Positions 35,087 to 44,061 of a DNA stretch of 64,000 nucleotides are shown piece by piece. This stretch comes from Thioclava sp. ES.031 (GTDB lineage: Bacteria > Pseudomonadota > Alphaproteobacteria > Rhodobacterales > Rhodobacteraceae), in the NCBI RefSeq assembly GCF_002563775.1, contig NZ_PDJO01000001.1, forward strand, positions 3,350,501-3,414,500, read 5' to 3'. Below the pieces are notes generated by a model. The model was not told the DNA's origin and made no database searches. It saw nothing but the letters and a program-made list of their open reading frames with translations. Position 1 is the first letter of the stretch, and each line of letters starts with the position of its first letter. Both the position numbers and the translations under genes were made by a program.

Positions 35087-35589
35087 TTACCGACCCGCGT
35101 CATGTCATAGCCGTTGAAATCCATGACATCGCGCGCCGCCTTGATCAGATCGGGCCGTGGCGAGGTCTGCCGAGACAGGATCATCCCCCAACGGCCCGAA
35201 GGCGTGCCGAGCACCGCCACCCGATAATCGAAATCGACCCAGAGCACCCAGATCGGCTCGCCACCGAAGGCGTCCTTCGCCAGCAGCCGCCCGCCCGGTC
35301 CGGTCAGCGTCACGGTCTCGTCGATGGCGGCAGGCTTGATCGCACAGTTGGTGCCGCGCAGCCGGTAGGCGCTCTTGCCGTCCCACGCCCAGTTCTGCGT
35401 GCCCGAACATCCCGGAATGCCGCTTTCAACGACATGCCATTCGCCGCCGAAACGCTGCGGATCGAAGAGCGACGCCGAAGAAATCAGCGCGCCCGGCTTG
35501 AGCAGCGACTGGGTCTGCGGTTGCAGCGCGCAGCCCGCGAGGGTCAGCGCGAGCATCCCGCCCAGCACGCCAATCTTCGCCCGGCTCAT
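35083..35589 (-). CDS. Lipocalin-family lipoprotein (Blc-like)
   Basis: A 168-residue lipoprotein. The signal ends in the lipobox LAGC. The lipocalin GxW motif is in FGGEWHVVESG, and the beta-barrel strands follow, with YRVAVLGTPSGRWGMILSR near the end. Bacterial lipocalins of this kind are membrane-anchored and bind lipids. ATG 35589 was chosen because it overlaps the upstream stop (ATGA); an earlier ATG is less likely. Operon member with the genes on both sides. Confidence 0.85.
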   Translation of the reverse strand: MSRAKIGVLGGMLALTLAGCALQPQTQSLLKPGALISSASLFDPQRFGGEWHVVESGIPGCSGTQNWAWDGKSAYRLRGTNCAIKPAAIDETVTLTGPGGRLLAKDAFGGEPIWVLWVDFDYRVAVLGTPSGRWGMILSRQTSPRPDLIKAARDVMDFNGYDMTRVGK

Positions 35590-35936
35590 TGCACGCATAG
35601 CTGCATCGGGTAGCCCGCCTCGCTCATCACCTCGTTGCAGCCCAGAAGCGGCGTCACCGGCGCGCAGGTTTTCGAGCGCGCGAGGCATTCGCCCTCGCAT
35701 TCGCTGCCCGCCTGACAGCTTTTTCCGCTATCGGAGGTCATCTTAACGCAGATGAACGCCCCGTCGCGCGCGAGCCATTTGCCGCCGCGCGCGACGCATT
35801 CGAATTTCCCGGCATCGATCTTCTCCTGCCCGACCAGCGGCAGTTGCTCTGCCGTATCGGTCCCGTCAGCAGGGCCGAAGGGCTGGCAGCCCGCCAAGGC
35901 GAGCACCGCACATAGAAGGATCGACGCCCCGCGCAT
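35586..35936 (-). CDS. Cysteine-rich hypothetical lipoprotein
   Basis: A 116-residue lipoprotein with lipobox LAGC (C17). The mature part has eight further cysteines (47, 63, 74, 80, 84, 91, 100, 114), enough for four disulfide bonds. I recognise no domain. It overlaps the aldo/keto reductase stop (TGATG) upstream and the lipocalin start downstream, so it is translated with both. Confidence 0.8.
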   Translation of the reverse strand: MRGASILLCAVLALAGCQPFGPADGTDTAEQLPLVGQEKIDAGKFECVARGGKWLARDGAFICVKMTSDSGKSCQAGSECEGECLARSKTCAPVTPLLGCNEVMSEAGYPMQLCVQ

Positions 35937-36982
35937 CAGTAGGGCATCGGGGAATGCTTGTGGAGTTCCGCGATCTTGTCGAGCAGCTCCTTCGGCAGTT
36001 CCACCCCTTCGGCGTCGAGGTTCGGCTTGAGCTGGTCAACCGAGGTCGCGCCGACGATCGGGATCACCGGGAACGGACGGCTCATCACCCACGCAATCGC
36101 CATCGTCACCGGATCGAGGTCGAACTCCTTGGCGAGCGCGACATAGCCATCCGCGATCTCGAAAGCCCGCGGATTGGCCCGCCCGCCGAGATTGTTCACC
36201 AGCGAGCGCCGGGTGTTGTCGGGGATTACGTCGCCCGAATATTTGCCCGTCAGGATACCCGCGGCCAGCGGCGAATAGGCCAGCAGCGTGACCTTCTCGT
36301 GATAGCCCAGCTCCCCCAGATCGAGGTCGTAGTAGCGGCACATCAGCGAATATTCGTTTTGGATCGACTGCACGCGCGGCCCTTTGCCCGCCTCGGCCAG
36401 CGCCAGCCATTGCGCAGTACCCCATGCAGTCTCGTTCGACAGGCCGAATTCGCGGATCTTGCCCTCTTTACGCAGGTCTTCGAGCGTCTCGAGACAGGCG
36501 CTCATATCGTCGAGCACCTCCTGCTTCGAGGGCTGCTTCGACGGATCGTAGCGCCACGTCTTGCGGAAGTGATACGAGCCGCGATTGGGCCAGTGGAACT
36601 GGTAAACATCGATGTAATCCGTCTGAAGACGGGTCAGCGAATCCGTGACCGCCTGGCGGATCCGGGTCGGGCTGATTTCGGGGCCGCCTTCGACCGCGTT
36701 CGAGCCCTCGCCGGTGATCTTGGTGGCCACCACCAGATCGTCGCGCTTGCCGCGCTTGGCCAGATAAGTGCCCACGATCTGCTCGGTCCGGCCCATCGTC
36801 TCGGCTTTCACCGGGTTCACCGGGTACATCTCGGCCGTGTCGAGGAAATTGACCCCGCGATCGAGCGCGAAATCTATCTGGTCATGGCCCTCGGCCTCGG
36901 TGTTCTGGCTGCCCCAGGTCATCGTCCCGAGACAAATCTCGGACACCATGATCCCGCTTTGACCAAGTTCCAGCTTGCGCAT
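35936..36982 (-). CDS. Aldo/keto reductase
   Basis: A 348-residue NADPH-dependent reductase of the AKR fold. Motifs are GVNFLDTAEMYP (catalytic Asp and Tyr), VVATKITG with the catalytic Lys, YQFHWPNRG with the His, and the C-terminal IPIVGATSVDQLKPNL nucleotide site. The closest type is the Tas/YghZ-like class. ATG 36982 begins the conserved MRKLELGQSGIMVS. First gene of a chain with two lipoproteins and a DMT transporter. Confidence 0.92.
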   Translation of the reverse strand: MRKLELGQSGIMVSEICLGTMTWGSQNTEAEGHDQIDFALDRGVNFLDTAEMYPVNPVKAETMGRTEQIVGTYLAKRGKRDDLVVATKITGEGSNAVEGGPEISPTRIRQAVTDSLTRLQTDYIDVYQFHWPNRGSYHFRKTWRYDPSKQPSKQEVLDDMSACLETLEDLRKEGKIREFGLSNETAWGTAQWLALAEAGKGPRVQSIQNEYSLMCRYYDLDLGELGYHEKVTLLAYSPLAAGILTGKYSGDVIPDNTRRSLVNNLGGRANPRAFEIADGYVALAKEFDLDPVTMAIAWVMSRPFPVIPIVGATSVDQLKPNLDAEGVELPKELLDKIAELHKHSPMPY

Positions 36983-37079
36983 GCCCGCGCCCCCTTTGTC
37001 ATATGATGTTGCGCGGACCCTGCCACCGGGCCGCGGGAAGGTAAAGGCCCCTGACCCGGTGCTTCGCTTGACGTCGTGC

Positions 37080-37520
37080 TTACTCGACCCGGTCCATGTA
37101 GTCGCCGTAGCCCTCGGCCTCCATCTCCTCGTAAGGCACGAAGCGCAGCGAGGCGGAGTTGATGCAATAGCGCAGACCGCCCTGATCGCGCGGCCCGTCG
37201 GGGAAGACATGGCCCAGATGGCTATCACCATGTTTCGAGCGCACCTCGACCCGGGTCATCCCGTGGCTGGTATCGGTCAATTCCACGACATGATCGTCGA
37301 TCAGCGGCTTGGTGAAGGACGGCCAGCCGCAGCCCGCGTTGTATTTGGTCGATGAGGCGAAAAGCGGCTCGCCCGAGACCACGTCGACATAGATGCCCTT
37401 GGCGGCGTGGTTGTCATATTCGCCGGTGAAGGCCCGTTCGGTGCCGTTTTGCTGGGTGACGCGATATTGCTCGGGGGTGAGCTTCGCGATCGCCTCGTCG
37501 GATTTCTGCCAGTTGCTCAT
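37080..37520 (-). CDS. msrB: Peptide-methionine (R)-S-oxide reductase MsrB, zinc-less form
   Basis: Repairs the R-epimer of methionine sulfoxide. The catalytic cysteine is in RYCINSASL and the resolving cysteine in [19 protein letters not shown] is intact. The two CxxC zinc pairs of many MsrB proteins are replaced ([10 protein letters not shown] and SKHGDSHL), giving the zinc-less form. Length 146 is normal. It stands alone, 98 bp from the aldo/keto reductase gene. Confidence 0.95.
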   Translation of the reverse strand: MSNWQKSDEAIAKLTPEQYRVTQQNGTERAFTGEYDNHAAKGIYVDVVSGEPLFASSTKYNAGCGWPSFTKPLIDDHVVELTDTSHGMTRVEVRSKHGDSHLGHVFPDGPRDQGGLRYCINSASLRFVPYEEMEAEGYGDYMDRVE

Positions 37521-37640
37521 GATGGGTCTCCCTTTCGCGCCTGATCTAGGCGGCGCGCGGGCTTAGAAAACCCCTGCCGCCGCGTTTCGCTCGCATGTTC
37601 TACGGCGCAAGCCTACCATCCGGATCAGGAGGAGCCGACC

Positions 37641-39263
37641 ATGACCACACCCGATCCCCGCGCCGATCTACCCACCCACCGCGTCGAGAACCAGCCGTCC
37701 GCACGTGGCGACGTCGATCTCTACGCCACGGACGCGCCGCTGCGCGAGGCGGTTTCGCGCGCGGGCGGTCAGATCGAGGCGCTGTCGGATTACGGCCAGA
37801 CGCTCGGCACCGTGGAGATGCGCGAGGCGGGCCGCGACGCGAACCGCTACCTGCCGGAGCTGCGCCTCTTCGATATGGGCGGGCGGCGGCTCGACGAGGT
37901 GCGCTTTCATCCTGCCTATCATCGTTTCATGGAGGCAGGTATCGGGGCAGGCTACGCCGCGCTGCCGTGGGAGGGCGCGAAGGGCGGTCATGCCACCCAT
38001 GCCGCGATGGTCTATCTCGCAAGCCAGATCGAACCCGGCAGCTGCTGCCCGATGACGATGACCTATGCCGCCGTGCCCGCGCTCGACGCCACGCCCGAGA
38101 CCGCCGCGCTCTGGCGCCCGAAACTGACCGCGCGCAGCTATGACCCCCGCGTGCTGCCGGTGGGCGAGAAGACCGGCGCGACGCTCGGCATGGCGATGAC
38201 CGAGAAGCAGGGCGGCTCGGACGTGCGTGCCAACAGCACGCGAACCGAGCGCGCCGACGGGCATTGGCGGCTGACCGGGCATAAGTGGTTCTGCTCTGCG
38301 CCGATGTCGGACGGGTTCCTGACGCTGGCGCAGACCGACAACGGGCTCAGTTGCTTCCTCGTGCCGCGATGGCTGGAAGGCGAGCGCAACGCGATCCGTA
38401 TTCAGCGGCTGAAGGACAAGCTGGGCAATCGCTCCAACGCGTCCTCCGAGATCGAATATGAGGGCGCTGTGGCCGATCTTCTGGGCGAGGAAGGTCGGGG
38501 CGTCGCCACGATCATCGAGATGGTGCATCACACCCGGCTCGACACGGCGCTGGCCCCTGCGGGCCTGATGCGCGCCGCGATTTCCGGAGCGCATCACTGG
38601 GCGACACATCGCTCCGCCTTCCAGCGCCGCCTGATCGATCAGCCGCTGATGCGCGCGGTTCTGGCCGATCTGACGCTGGATTGGGAAGGCGCGCTGACGC
38701 TGGGGATGCGGGTGGCGGAGGCCTTCGACAGCACGCGCCCCGAGGATCGCGCCTTCGCCCGGATCGGCGTGGCGCTCGCGAAATACTACGGCAACAAGCG
38801 CTGCCCCATCGTGACCTACGAGGCGATGGAGGTGCTGGGCGGCATTGGATATGTCGAGGACACGCCGATGCCGATGCTCTACCGCGAAGCCCCGTTGAAC
38901 GGCATCTGGGAAGGCTCGGGCAATGTGATCTGTCTCGACATCCTGCGGACCTTGGCCAAGGAGCCGCTGGCGGCGGAGATGCTGCGCGCGGAACTGGACG
39001 CCGCGCGCGGCACCGATCCGCGCTATGACGCGGCGCTGGCCGATCACCTCGCCCGCTGGCCCGCCCTGCCGCCCGAGGCCGAGGCGCGCTGGTTCGCGGA
39101 ACGGCTGGCATTGCTCCTGACCGCGTCGCTGCTGATCCGAAATGCACCTGCGGCGGTGAGCGACGCCTTCGTCGCGACGCGGCTCGCGGGCGAGGCGGGC
39201 CGGACCACGGGGGCGATGGCGGGCAGCGATGTCTCTGCTATTCTGGATCGGATCGCTGGCTGA
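37641..39263 (+). CDS. aidB: Acyl-CoA dehydrogenase, AidB-like
   Basis: A 540-residue flavoprotein of the AidB branch. Signatures: MTEKQGGSDVRANSTRTE and HKWFCSAPMSDGFL for flavin binding, and the C-terminal helix with YEAMEVLGGIGYVED and LNGIWEGSGNV. The N-terminal extension and the conserved MTEKQGGSD are typical of AidB, which protects DNA during alkylation stress, while some homologues act on branched-chain acyl-CoA. No adaptive-response genes are near. ATG 37641 has AGGAGGAG upstream. Confidence 0.87.
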   Translation: MTTPDPRADLPTHRVENQPSARGDVDLYATDAPLREAVSRAGGQIEALSDYGQTLGTVEMREAGRDANRYLPELRLFDMGGRRLDEVRFHPAYHRFMEAGIGAGYAALPWEGAKGGHATHAAMVYLASQIEPGSCCPMTMTYAAVPALDATPETAALWRPKLTARSYDPRVLPVGEKTGATLGMAMTEKQGGSDVRANSTRTERADGHWRLTGHKWFCSAPMSDGFLTLAQTDNGLSCFLVPRWLEGERNAIRIQRLKDKLGNRSNASSEIEYEGAVADLLGEEGRGVATIIEMVHHTRLDTALAPAGLMRAAISGAHHWATHRSAFQRRLIDQPLMRAVLADLTLDWEGALTLGMRVAEAFDSTRPEDRAFARIGVALAKYYGNKRCPIVTYEAMEVLGGIGYVEDTPMPMLYREAPLNGIWEGSGNVICLDILRTLAKEPLAAEMLRAELDAARGTDPRYDAALADHLARWPALPPEAEARWFAERLALLLTASLLIRNAPAAVSDAFVATRLAGEAGRTTGAMAGSDVSAILDRIAG

Positions 39264-39266
39264 GAC

Positions 39267-39310
39267 GGCGGAAGCCTCCGGCGGGGATATTTGGATCAAG
39301 GAGAAGGAGG
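39267..39310 (+). repeat. Intergenic repeat copy (GGGGATATTT..AAGGAGAAG)
   Basis: GCCTCCGGCGGGGATATTTGG followed by ATCAAGGAGAAGGAGG repeats the module described at 5429-5572. Its purine-rich tail lies six to twenty bases before the cupin ATG and doubles as that gene's ribosome binding site. Confidence 0.75.
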
Positions 39311-39316
39311 GGCGCG

Positions 39317-39805
39317 ATGAGCGAAGACCGGTATTTGATCCGGGCCGATGAGATCGCGGCGATGGAAGGGCTGGCGAAGACGCATTTTCTCAACCCGAAT
39401 GCGCGGCGGATCAACAAGAGCCTTGGCGATGCGACGGGGCTGACCGGGATCGGGGTGCATATCATCGAGGTCGAGCCCGGCTGCGAGAGTACCGAGTTTC
39501 ACCGCCACCACCATGAGGACGAGGCGATCTTCGTCCTCAGCGGCGAGGCGACCGCGCGGATCGGCGAAGAGCGTCACGCGATCGGTCCGGGCGATTTCAT
39601 CGGCTACCGGGCGGGCGGCGCGGCCCATACGATCGAGAATACCGGATCGGAGATGTTGCGGCTTCTCGTGATGGGTCAGCGCTTGGCCCATGACGTCGGC
39701 GATTATCCCGACTTGGGTAAACGGCTTTACCGCAATGCGGGAATGGCGTGGCAGATGGTGGATGCCGACGCGATCACGGAGGTCACGGCGGGGGCGAAGA
39801 AGTAA
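39317..39805 (+). CDS. Cupin-domain protein
   Basis: A 162-residue single-cupin protein. Metal ligands are in FHRHHHEDEAIFVLSGEAT (motif 1) and GAAHTIENTG (motif 2), so a mononuclear metal site is likely. Substrate unknown; related proteins act on sugars or small acids. The start at ATG 39317 uses purines supplied by the tail of the intergenic repeat. It ends 16 bp before the convergent ychF gene. Confidence 0.85.
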   Translation: MSEDRYLIRADEIAAMEGLAKTHFLNPNARRINKSLGDATGLTGIGVHIIEVEPGCESTEFHRHHHEDEAIFVLSGEATARIGEERHAIGPGDFIGYRAGGAAHTIENTGSEMLRLLVMGQRLAHDVGDYPDLGKRLYRNAGMAWQMVDADAITEVTAGAKK

Positions 39806-39821
39806 CGCCCCCAGCCGAGGT

Positions 39822-40919
39822 TCACGCGTTGAACAGGAAGTGCAGGACGTCGCCGTCTTTCACTTCGTAGGTCTTGCCTTCGACGCGGAACTTGCCCGCC
39901 TCTTTCGCGCCCGCTTCGCCCTTGTTGGCGACGTAGTCATCGTAGGAGACCGTCTCGGCGCGGATGAAGCCGCGCTCGAAATCGCCGTGGATGACGCCCG
40001 CCGCCGCCGGGGCCAGCGTGCCCTTGCGGATCGTCCAGGCGCGGGCCTCCTTCGGGCCGACGGTGAAATAGGTCTGCAGGCCGAGCAGGTCGTAGCCCGC
40101 GCGGATCAGGCGGTCGAGACCGGCCTCTTCCAGACCCATCTCTTCGAGGAACATCTCGGCTTCCTCGGCGTCGAGCTGCGAGATTTCCTCTTCGATCTTG
40201 GCCGAGATCACGACGGTCCCGGCGCCTTGCTCGGCGGCCATCTTCGCCACGGCCTCGGATTTCGAGTTGCCGGTCGCGGCGGAGCCTTCCTCGACATTGC
40301 AGACATAGAGAACCGGCTTGGCGGTCAGCAGCTGCAGCATGTTCCACGCCTTGCGGTCGTCCTCGGACACCTCGACGGTGCGCGCGGGGCGGCCAGCTTC
40401 CAGTGCTTCCTTCGCCTGCTCGAGAAGACGCATCGCCTCCTTCGCTTCCTTGTCGCCGGATTTCACCTTGCGGGCGAGGTTCGCGATGCGCTTCTCGAGG
40501 CTTTCGAGATCGGCGATCATCAGCTCGGTCTCGATGGTCTCGGCATCTGCCACCGGATCGACGCGGCCCTCCACATGGGTCACATCGCCGTCCTCAAAGC
40601 AGCGCAGCACATGGGCGATCGCATCGACCTCGCGGATATTGGCGAGGAACTGATTGCCCAGACCTTCCCCTTTCGAGGCGCCTTTCACGAGGCCCGCGAT
40701 ATCGACGAAGGTCATGCGGGTCGGGATGACCTCTTTCGAGCCGGCGATCTGCGCCAGCGTGTCGATCCGCTCATCGGGAACGGCCACTTCGCCGACATTC
40801 GGCTCGATCGTGCAGAAGGGGAAATTCGCCGCCTGCGCGGCCGCCGTTTTGGTCAGCGCGTTGAAGAGGGTGGATTTGCCCACGTTCGGCAGACCCACGA
40901 TACCCATCTTGAAACCCAT
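39822..40919 (-). CDS. ychF: Redox-regulated ATPase YchF (Obg family)
   Basis: A 365-residue Obg-like P-loop protein that prefers ATP. G1 is GLPNVGKST, G3 is DIAGLVKG, and the G4 region reads NVEEGS rather than the GTP-specific NKxD, which explains the ATP preference. A coiled-coil hairpin follows the core and a TGS domain is at the C-terminus. YchF binds the ribosome and proteasome-like factors and is linked to oxidative stress in E. coli. Single gene. Confidence 0.95.
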   Translation of the reverse strand: MGFKMGIVGLPNVGKSTLFNALTKTAAAQAANFPFCTIEPNVGEVAVPDERIDTLAQIAGSKEVIPTRMTFVDIAGLVKGASKGEGLGNQFLANIREVDAIAHVLRCFEDGDVTHVEGRVDPVADAETIETELMIADLESLEKRIANLARKVKSGDKEAKEAMRLLEQAKEALEAGRPARTVEVSEDDRKAWNMLQLLTAKPVLYVCNVEEGSAATGNSKSEAVAKMAAEQGAGTVVISAKIEEEISQLDAEEAEMFLEEMGLEEAGLDRLIRAGYDLLGLQTYFTVGPKEARAWTIRKGTLAPAAAGVIHGDFERGFIRAETVSYDDYVANKGEAGAKEAGKFRVEGKTYEVKDGDVLHFLFNA

Positions 40920-41034
40920 TTCGCCCTCCTGTTTGTGGCTGCGCGCTTCTTATTCATTGGCCGCCCCCGGTGCAAGCGCGCGCGAGGGCCGGAATCGTGA
41001 TAGGCTGGCCTTCTTGTTCAGGGAGGCGACCGCG

Positions 41035-41451
41035 ATGGGTTTCGAACCCTACATTCACTTTCAAGGAAACTGCGAAGAGGCGATGCGTTTCTATGCCGAG
41101 CTCTTCGGCACCGAGTCGCCCTTCATCATGCGCTATGGCGACATGCCCGAGGCGAGCGAAGGCATGAGCGAGGCAGGCAAGGCGCGGATCATGCATGCGC
41201 TGATCAAGCTCGGCGACGGCGCGCTGATGGCCTCGGATTGGCCCGAGGGGCGCGATCGTCCGCAAAGTTCGGTCTCGATCTCGCATGTCTCGGACAGCCG
41301 GGAGGACGCGAAGGCGATCTTCGAGCGGCTGATGGATGGGGCCGAGGAGGTCATGATGCCTTTCGACGACACGTTCTGGGCCGACGGGTTCGGAATGCTG
41401 CGCGACCGTTTCGGCACGGCGTGGATGATCAACGGCCCCTCGAAGATGTAG
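41035..41451 (+). CDS. VOC-family protein, PhnB-like
   Basis: A 138-residue glyoxalase/bleomycin-resistance-fold protein. Typical PhnB-like pattern: YIHFQGNCEEAMRFYAELFG, then LMASDWPEG, DDTFWADGFGMLRDRFGTAWMIN. Most members have no proven substrate. ATG 41035 has GGGAGG ten bases upstream. It is divergent from ychF and precedes trpA by 104 bp. Confidence 0.88.
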   Translation: MGFEPYIHFQGNCEEAMRFYAELFGTESPFIMRYGDMPEASEGMSEAGKARIMHALIKLGDGALMASDWPEGRDRPQSSVSISHVSDSREDAKAIFERLMDGAEEVMMPFDDTFWADGFGMLRDRFGTAWMINGPSKM

Positions 41452-41555
41452 GCGCAGGCCGTCTGGGACGTCGCTACAACACTACACCGCGCGCGAGGCA
41501 TTGATTTTCCCGCCCTCTTCGCGCAAACCGCTTCGGGACCAGCCGGAGGGACGCC

Positions 41556-42347
41556 ATGACTCGCATCGACGCCAAATTCGCCAGCCTCAAGGAAGAGGGC
41601 AAGAAAGCCTTCGTCTCCTACATCATGGCGGGCGACCCGGATCTGGAAACCTCGCTCGAGGTTATGAAGGGCCTGCCGGCGGCAGGCGTCGACATCATCG
41701 AACTGGGCGTGCCCTTCACCGATCCGATGGCCGACGGTCCGACGATCCAGCTGGCGGGCCAGCGCGCGCTCGACGGTGGGCAGACGCTGCAGAAGACGCT
41801 CGATATGGCGGCGGAGTTCCGCAAGACCGACGACACCACGCCGATCGTGCTGATGGGCTATTACAACCCGATCTATTCGCGCGGCGTCGATCGCTTCTTG
41901 GAGGATGCGAAGGCTGCCGGGATCGACGGGCTGATCGTGGTCGACCTGCCGCCCGAGGAAGATGTCGAGCTTTGCATCCCCGCGCAGGCCGCCGGGATCA
42001 ACTTCATCCGCCTCGCGACGCCGACGACCGATGACAAGCGTCTGCCGAAAGTGCTGCAGAACACCTCGGGCTTCGTCTATTACGTCTCGGTGACGGGGAT
42101 TACCGGTTCTCAGGCCGCGCAGGCGACCGAGGTCGGCCCGGAAGTCGCCCGGATCAAGGCGAAGACCGATCTGCCGGTGATCGTGGGCTTCGGCATCACG
42201 ACGCCCGAAGCCGCGAAGACCATCGCGGGCGTGGCCGATGGCTGCGTCGTGGGCTCGGCCATCGTGAAAGAGATCGCGGAGGGCAAGCCGGTGGCGGAGG
42301 TGCTGGACTTCGTGAAGGGCCTCGCGGGCGGCGCGCATTCGGCCTGA
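41556..42347 (+). CDS. trpA: Tryptophan synthase alpha chain
   Basis: Cleaves indole-3-glycerol phosphate to indole, which channels to TrpB. The catalytic glutamate and aspartate are in [19 protein letters not shown]; the phosphate loop is [12 protein letters not shown] with VVGSAIV. The length of 263 is standard. TrpB and the other trp genes are not in the window, so trpA is separated from them here. ATG 41556 has GGAGG upstream. Confidence 0.96.
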   Translation: MTRIDAKFASLKEEGKKAFVSYIMAGDPDLETSLEVMKGLPAAGVDIIELGVPFTDPMADGPTIQLAGQRALDGGQTLQKTLDMAAEFRKTDDTTPIVLMGYYNPIYSRGVDRFLEDAKAAGIDGLIVVDLPPEEDVELCIPAQAAGINFIRLATPTTDDKRLPKVLQNTSGFVYYVSVTGITGSQAAQATEVGPEVARIKAKTDLPVIVGFGITTPEAAKTIAGVADGCVVGSAIVKEIAEGKPVAEVLDFVKGLAGGAHSA

Positions 42348-42373
42348 ACGGCCACGCGCCGCTTAAGCGCGGC

Positions 42374-43168
42374 TCACGGCTTCATGCGATAGCCGATGCG
42401 CAGCCAGTACCAGCCAAGCCCCAGAACCACGACCAGCGCGGCGCAGATCACGGCCAACCCGTGCCACGGCGAGGCGTCGGACACGCCCAGGAACCCGAAG
42501 CGTGCCATGTCGATCAGGTAGAAGACCGGGTTGTAATGGGTCAGGATCTGGAACGCCGGCGGCAGCGCCTTGGCCGAGTAGAACGTGCCTGACAGGAACG
42601 ACAGCGGCGTGATGATGAAGTTGGTGATCGCCGCCATCTGGTCGAACTTGTCGGCGAAGACCGCAGCCAGAATGCCCAGACCGCCAAGGAAGGCCGCGCC
42701 GAGCACAACCGCCGCAATCGCCCAGAGCGGATGCGCAATCCCCTGCCCCAGCACGGCAAACAGCCCGAGCCAGATCACGACCGCCACGATCAGCGCCCGC
42801 GCCACCGCGCCGGTTAGATAACCCACGAGGATTTCCCACGGCGCAAGCGGCGGCATCAGCGTGTCGACGATATTGCCCTGCACCTTCGCGATCACGATCG
42901 AGCTAGATGTGTTGGCGAAAGCGTTCTGGATCACCGTCATCATCAGGATGCCCGGCGCGATGAAATGCAGGAAATCGACGCCCAGAACATCGGCGCGGTT
43001 GCGCCCGAAAGCCAGCGCAAAGACGGTCAGGAACAGACCGGCGGTGATCAGCGGCGCCAGCACCGTCTGCTGCCAGACCGCGAGAAAGCGGCGAATCTCG
43101 CGCCACCCCAGCATCCGCAGGCCCATCCAGTTCACCGCGCCAAAACGGCGCACGCCGATCTCGTACAT
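42374..43168 (-). CDS. ABC-2 type transporter permease
   Basis: A 264-residue inner-membrane permease with six helices. The family motif NPVFYLIDMARFGFLG and the block KVQGNIVDTLMPPLAPWEI identify the ABC-2 export class used for polysaccharides, lipids or drugs. No ATPase gene is adjacent, so the partner is encoded elsewhere. It is convergent with trpA and divergent from gcrA. Confidence 0.88.
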   Translation of the reverse strand: MYEIGVRRFGAVNWMGLRMLGWREIRRFLAVWQQTVLAPLITAGLFLTVFALAFGRNRADVLGVDFLHFIAPGILMMTVIQNAFANTSSSIVIAKVQGNIVDTLMPPLAPWEILVGYLTGAVARALIVAVVIWLGLFAVLGQGIAHPLWAIAAVVLGAAFLGGLGILAAVFADKFDQMAAITNFIITPLSFLSGTFYSAKALPPAFQILTHYNPVFYLIDMARFGFLGVSDASPWHGLAVICAALVVVLGLGWYWLRIGYRMKP

Positions 43169-43348
43169 CCTGATACTCCCGTTGTTGCCCGCTCCCTACA
43201 CGCTTGCGGCCCGCAGCTCAACGCAGCCCGCGCACAGCTGGTTTCCCGCTTGCGCACTGCTCCGGACGTCCTCGCGGGCCTTGAAAAGCGGGCCTCGCGA
43301 TTGTATCTCTGCGCTCTCCCGCTAAAATAGGGATAGAAACTGGAATGG

Positions 43349-43369
43349 CCTGCAAGACGGACTTGCAGG
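43349..43369. repeat. gcrA: Inverted repeat in the gcrA leader
   Basis: CCTGCAAG (43349-43356) and CTTGCAGG (43362-43369) form a perfect 8-bp palindrome with a 5-base centre, ending just before the AAGGAAGG ribosome binding site. It could be an operator or a leader hairpin controlling gcrA translation. Confidence 0.55.
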
Positions 43370-43388
43370 AAACCAAGGAAGGATGCCC

Positions 43389-43991
43389 ATGTCCTGGACC
43401 GATGAACGCGTCGAATTGCTCAAGAAGATGTGGACCGAAGGCCAATCGGCCAGCCAGATCGCGAAAGAGCTGGGCGGTGTGACGCGCAACGCGGTGATCG
43501 GCAAGGTGCATCGCCTCGGCCTGTCGAACCGCACCGGCGGCGCAGCAGAGCCCGCGAAACCCGAGCCGAAAGCCAAGCCCGAGAAGGTCGAGGCGAAGGC
43601 AGAGAAGCCCGCCGCGCAGCCCGCAGCCGAGGCGCCCGAGCCCAAGCCCGCCGCGAAACCGGCAAGCCCCGCGCCCGCTCAGGCCGCAGCCCCGTCGGCC
43701 GCGCCCGCGCGCAAGGCGATCATCCCCGCCGGTCAGCCGCTGCCGCCGCAGCCCTCCGCCAACGAGATCGACCCGGCCGCGCTGGCCAAGGTCGGTGAGG
43801 TCGAGAAACACGCCAAGAAGCTTGGCCTGATGGAACTGACCGAGCGCACCTGCAAATGGCCGATCGGCGACCCCGCGACCGAAGAATTCTGGTTCTGCGG
43901 CCTGCCGAGCCAATCCGGCAAGCCCTATTGCGAGGCCCATGTCGGCGTCGCCTTCCAGCCGATGAGCTCGCGCCGCGACCGTCGCCGCTGA
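43389..43991 (+). CDS. gcrA: Cell-cycle regulator GcrA
   Basis: A 200-residue GcrA-family protein. The N-terminal helix-turn-helix MSWTDERVELLKKMWTEGQSASQIA and the TRNAVIGKVHRLGLS block bind methylated GANTC promoters and sigma-70 in Caulobacter. An Ala/Pro/Lys-rich linker (about 48-120) leads to the conserved C-terminal domain with CKWPIGDPATEEFWFCG and YCEAH. ATG 43389 is six bases from AAGGAAGG. Followed by a good terminator. Its DNA-methylation logic links it to the cell-cycle genes pleD and mipZ in the same window. Confidence 0.95.
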   Translation: MSWTDERVELLKKMWTEGQSASQIAKELGGVTRNAVIGKVHRLGLSNRTGGAAEPAKPEPKAKPEKVEAKAEKPAAQPAAEAPEPKPAAKPASPAPAQAAAPSAAPARKAIIPAGQPLPPQPSANEIDPAALAKVGEVEKHAKKLGLMELTERTCKWPIGDPATEEFWFCGLPSQSGKPYCEAHVGVAFQPMSSRRDRRR

Positions 43992-44015
43992 GGCAACCGC
44001 GATACCAATTTCAAA

Positions 44016-44041
44016 GGGCGCCCCGCGAGGCGCCCTTTTTC
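44016..44041 (+). terminator. Terminator after gcrA
   Basis: GGGCGCC (44016-44022) pairs with GGCGCCC (44029-44035) and is followed by a run of T. The plus-strand T-run ends gcrA; the reverse orientation has AAA and may also help the convergent FadL-like gene. Confidence 0.88.
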
Positions 44042-44061
44042 TTTGGTCGATGGCCGGAGGG

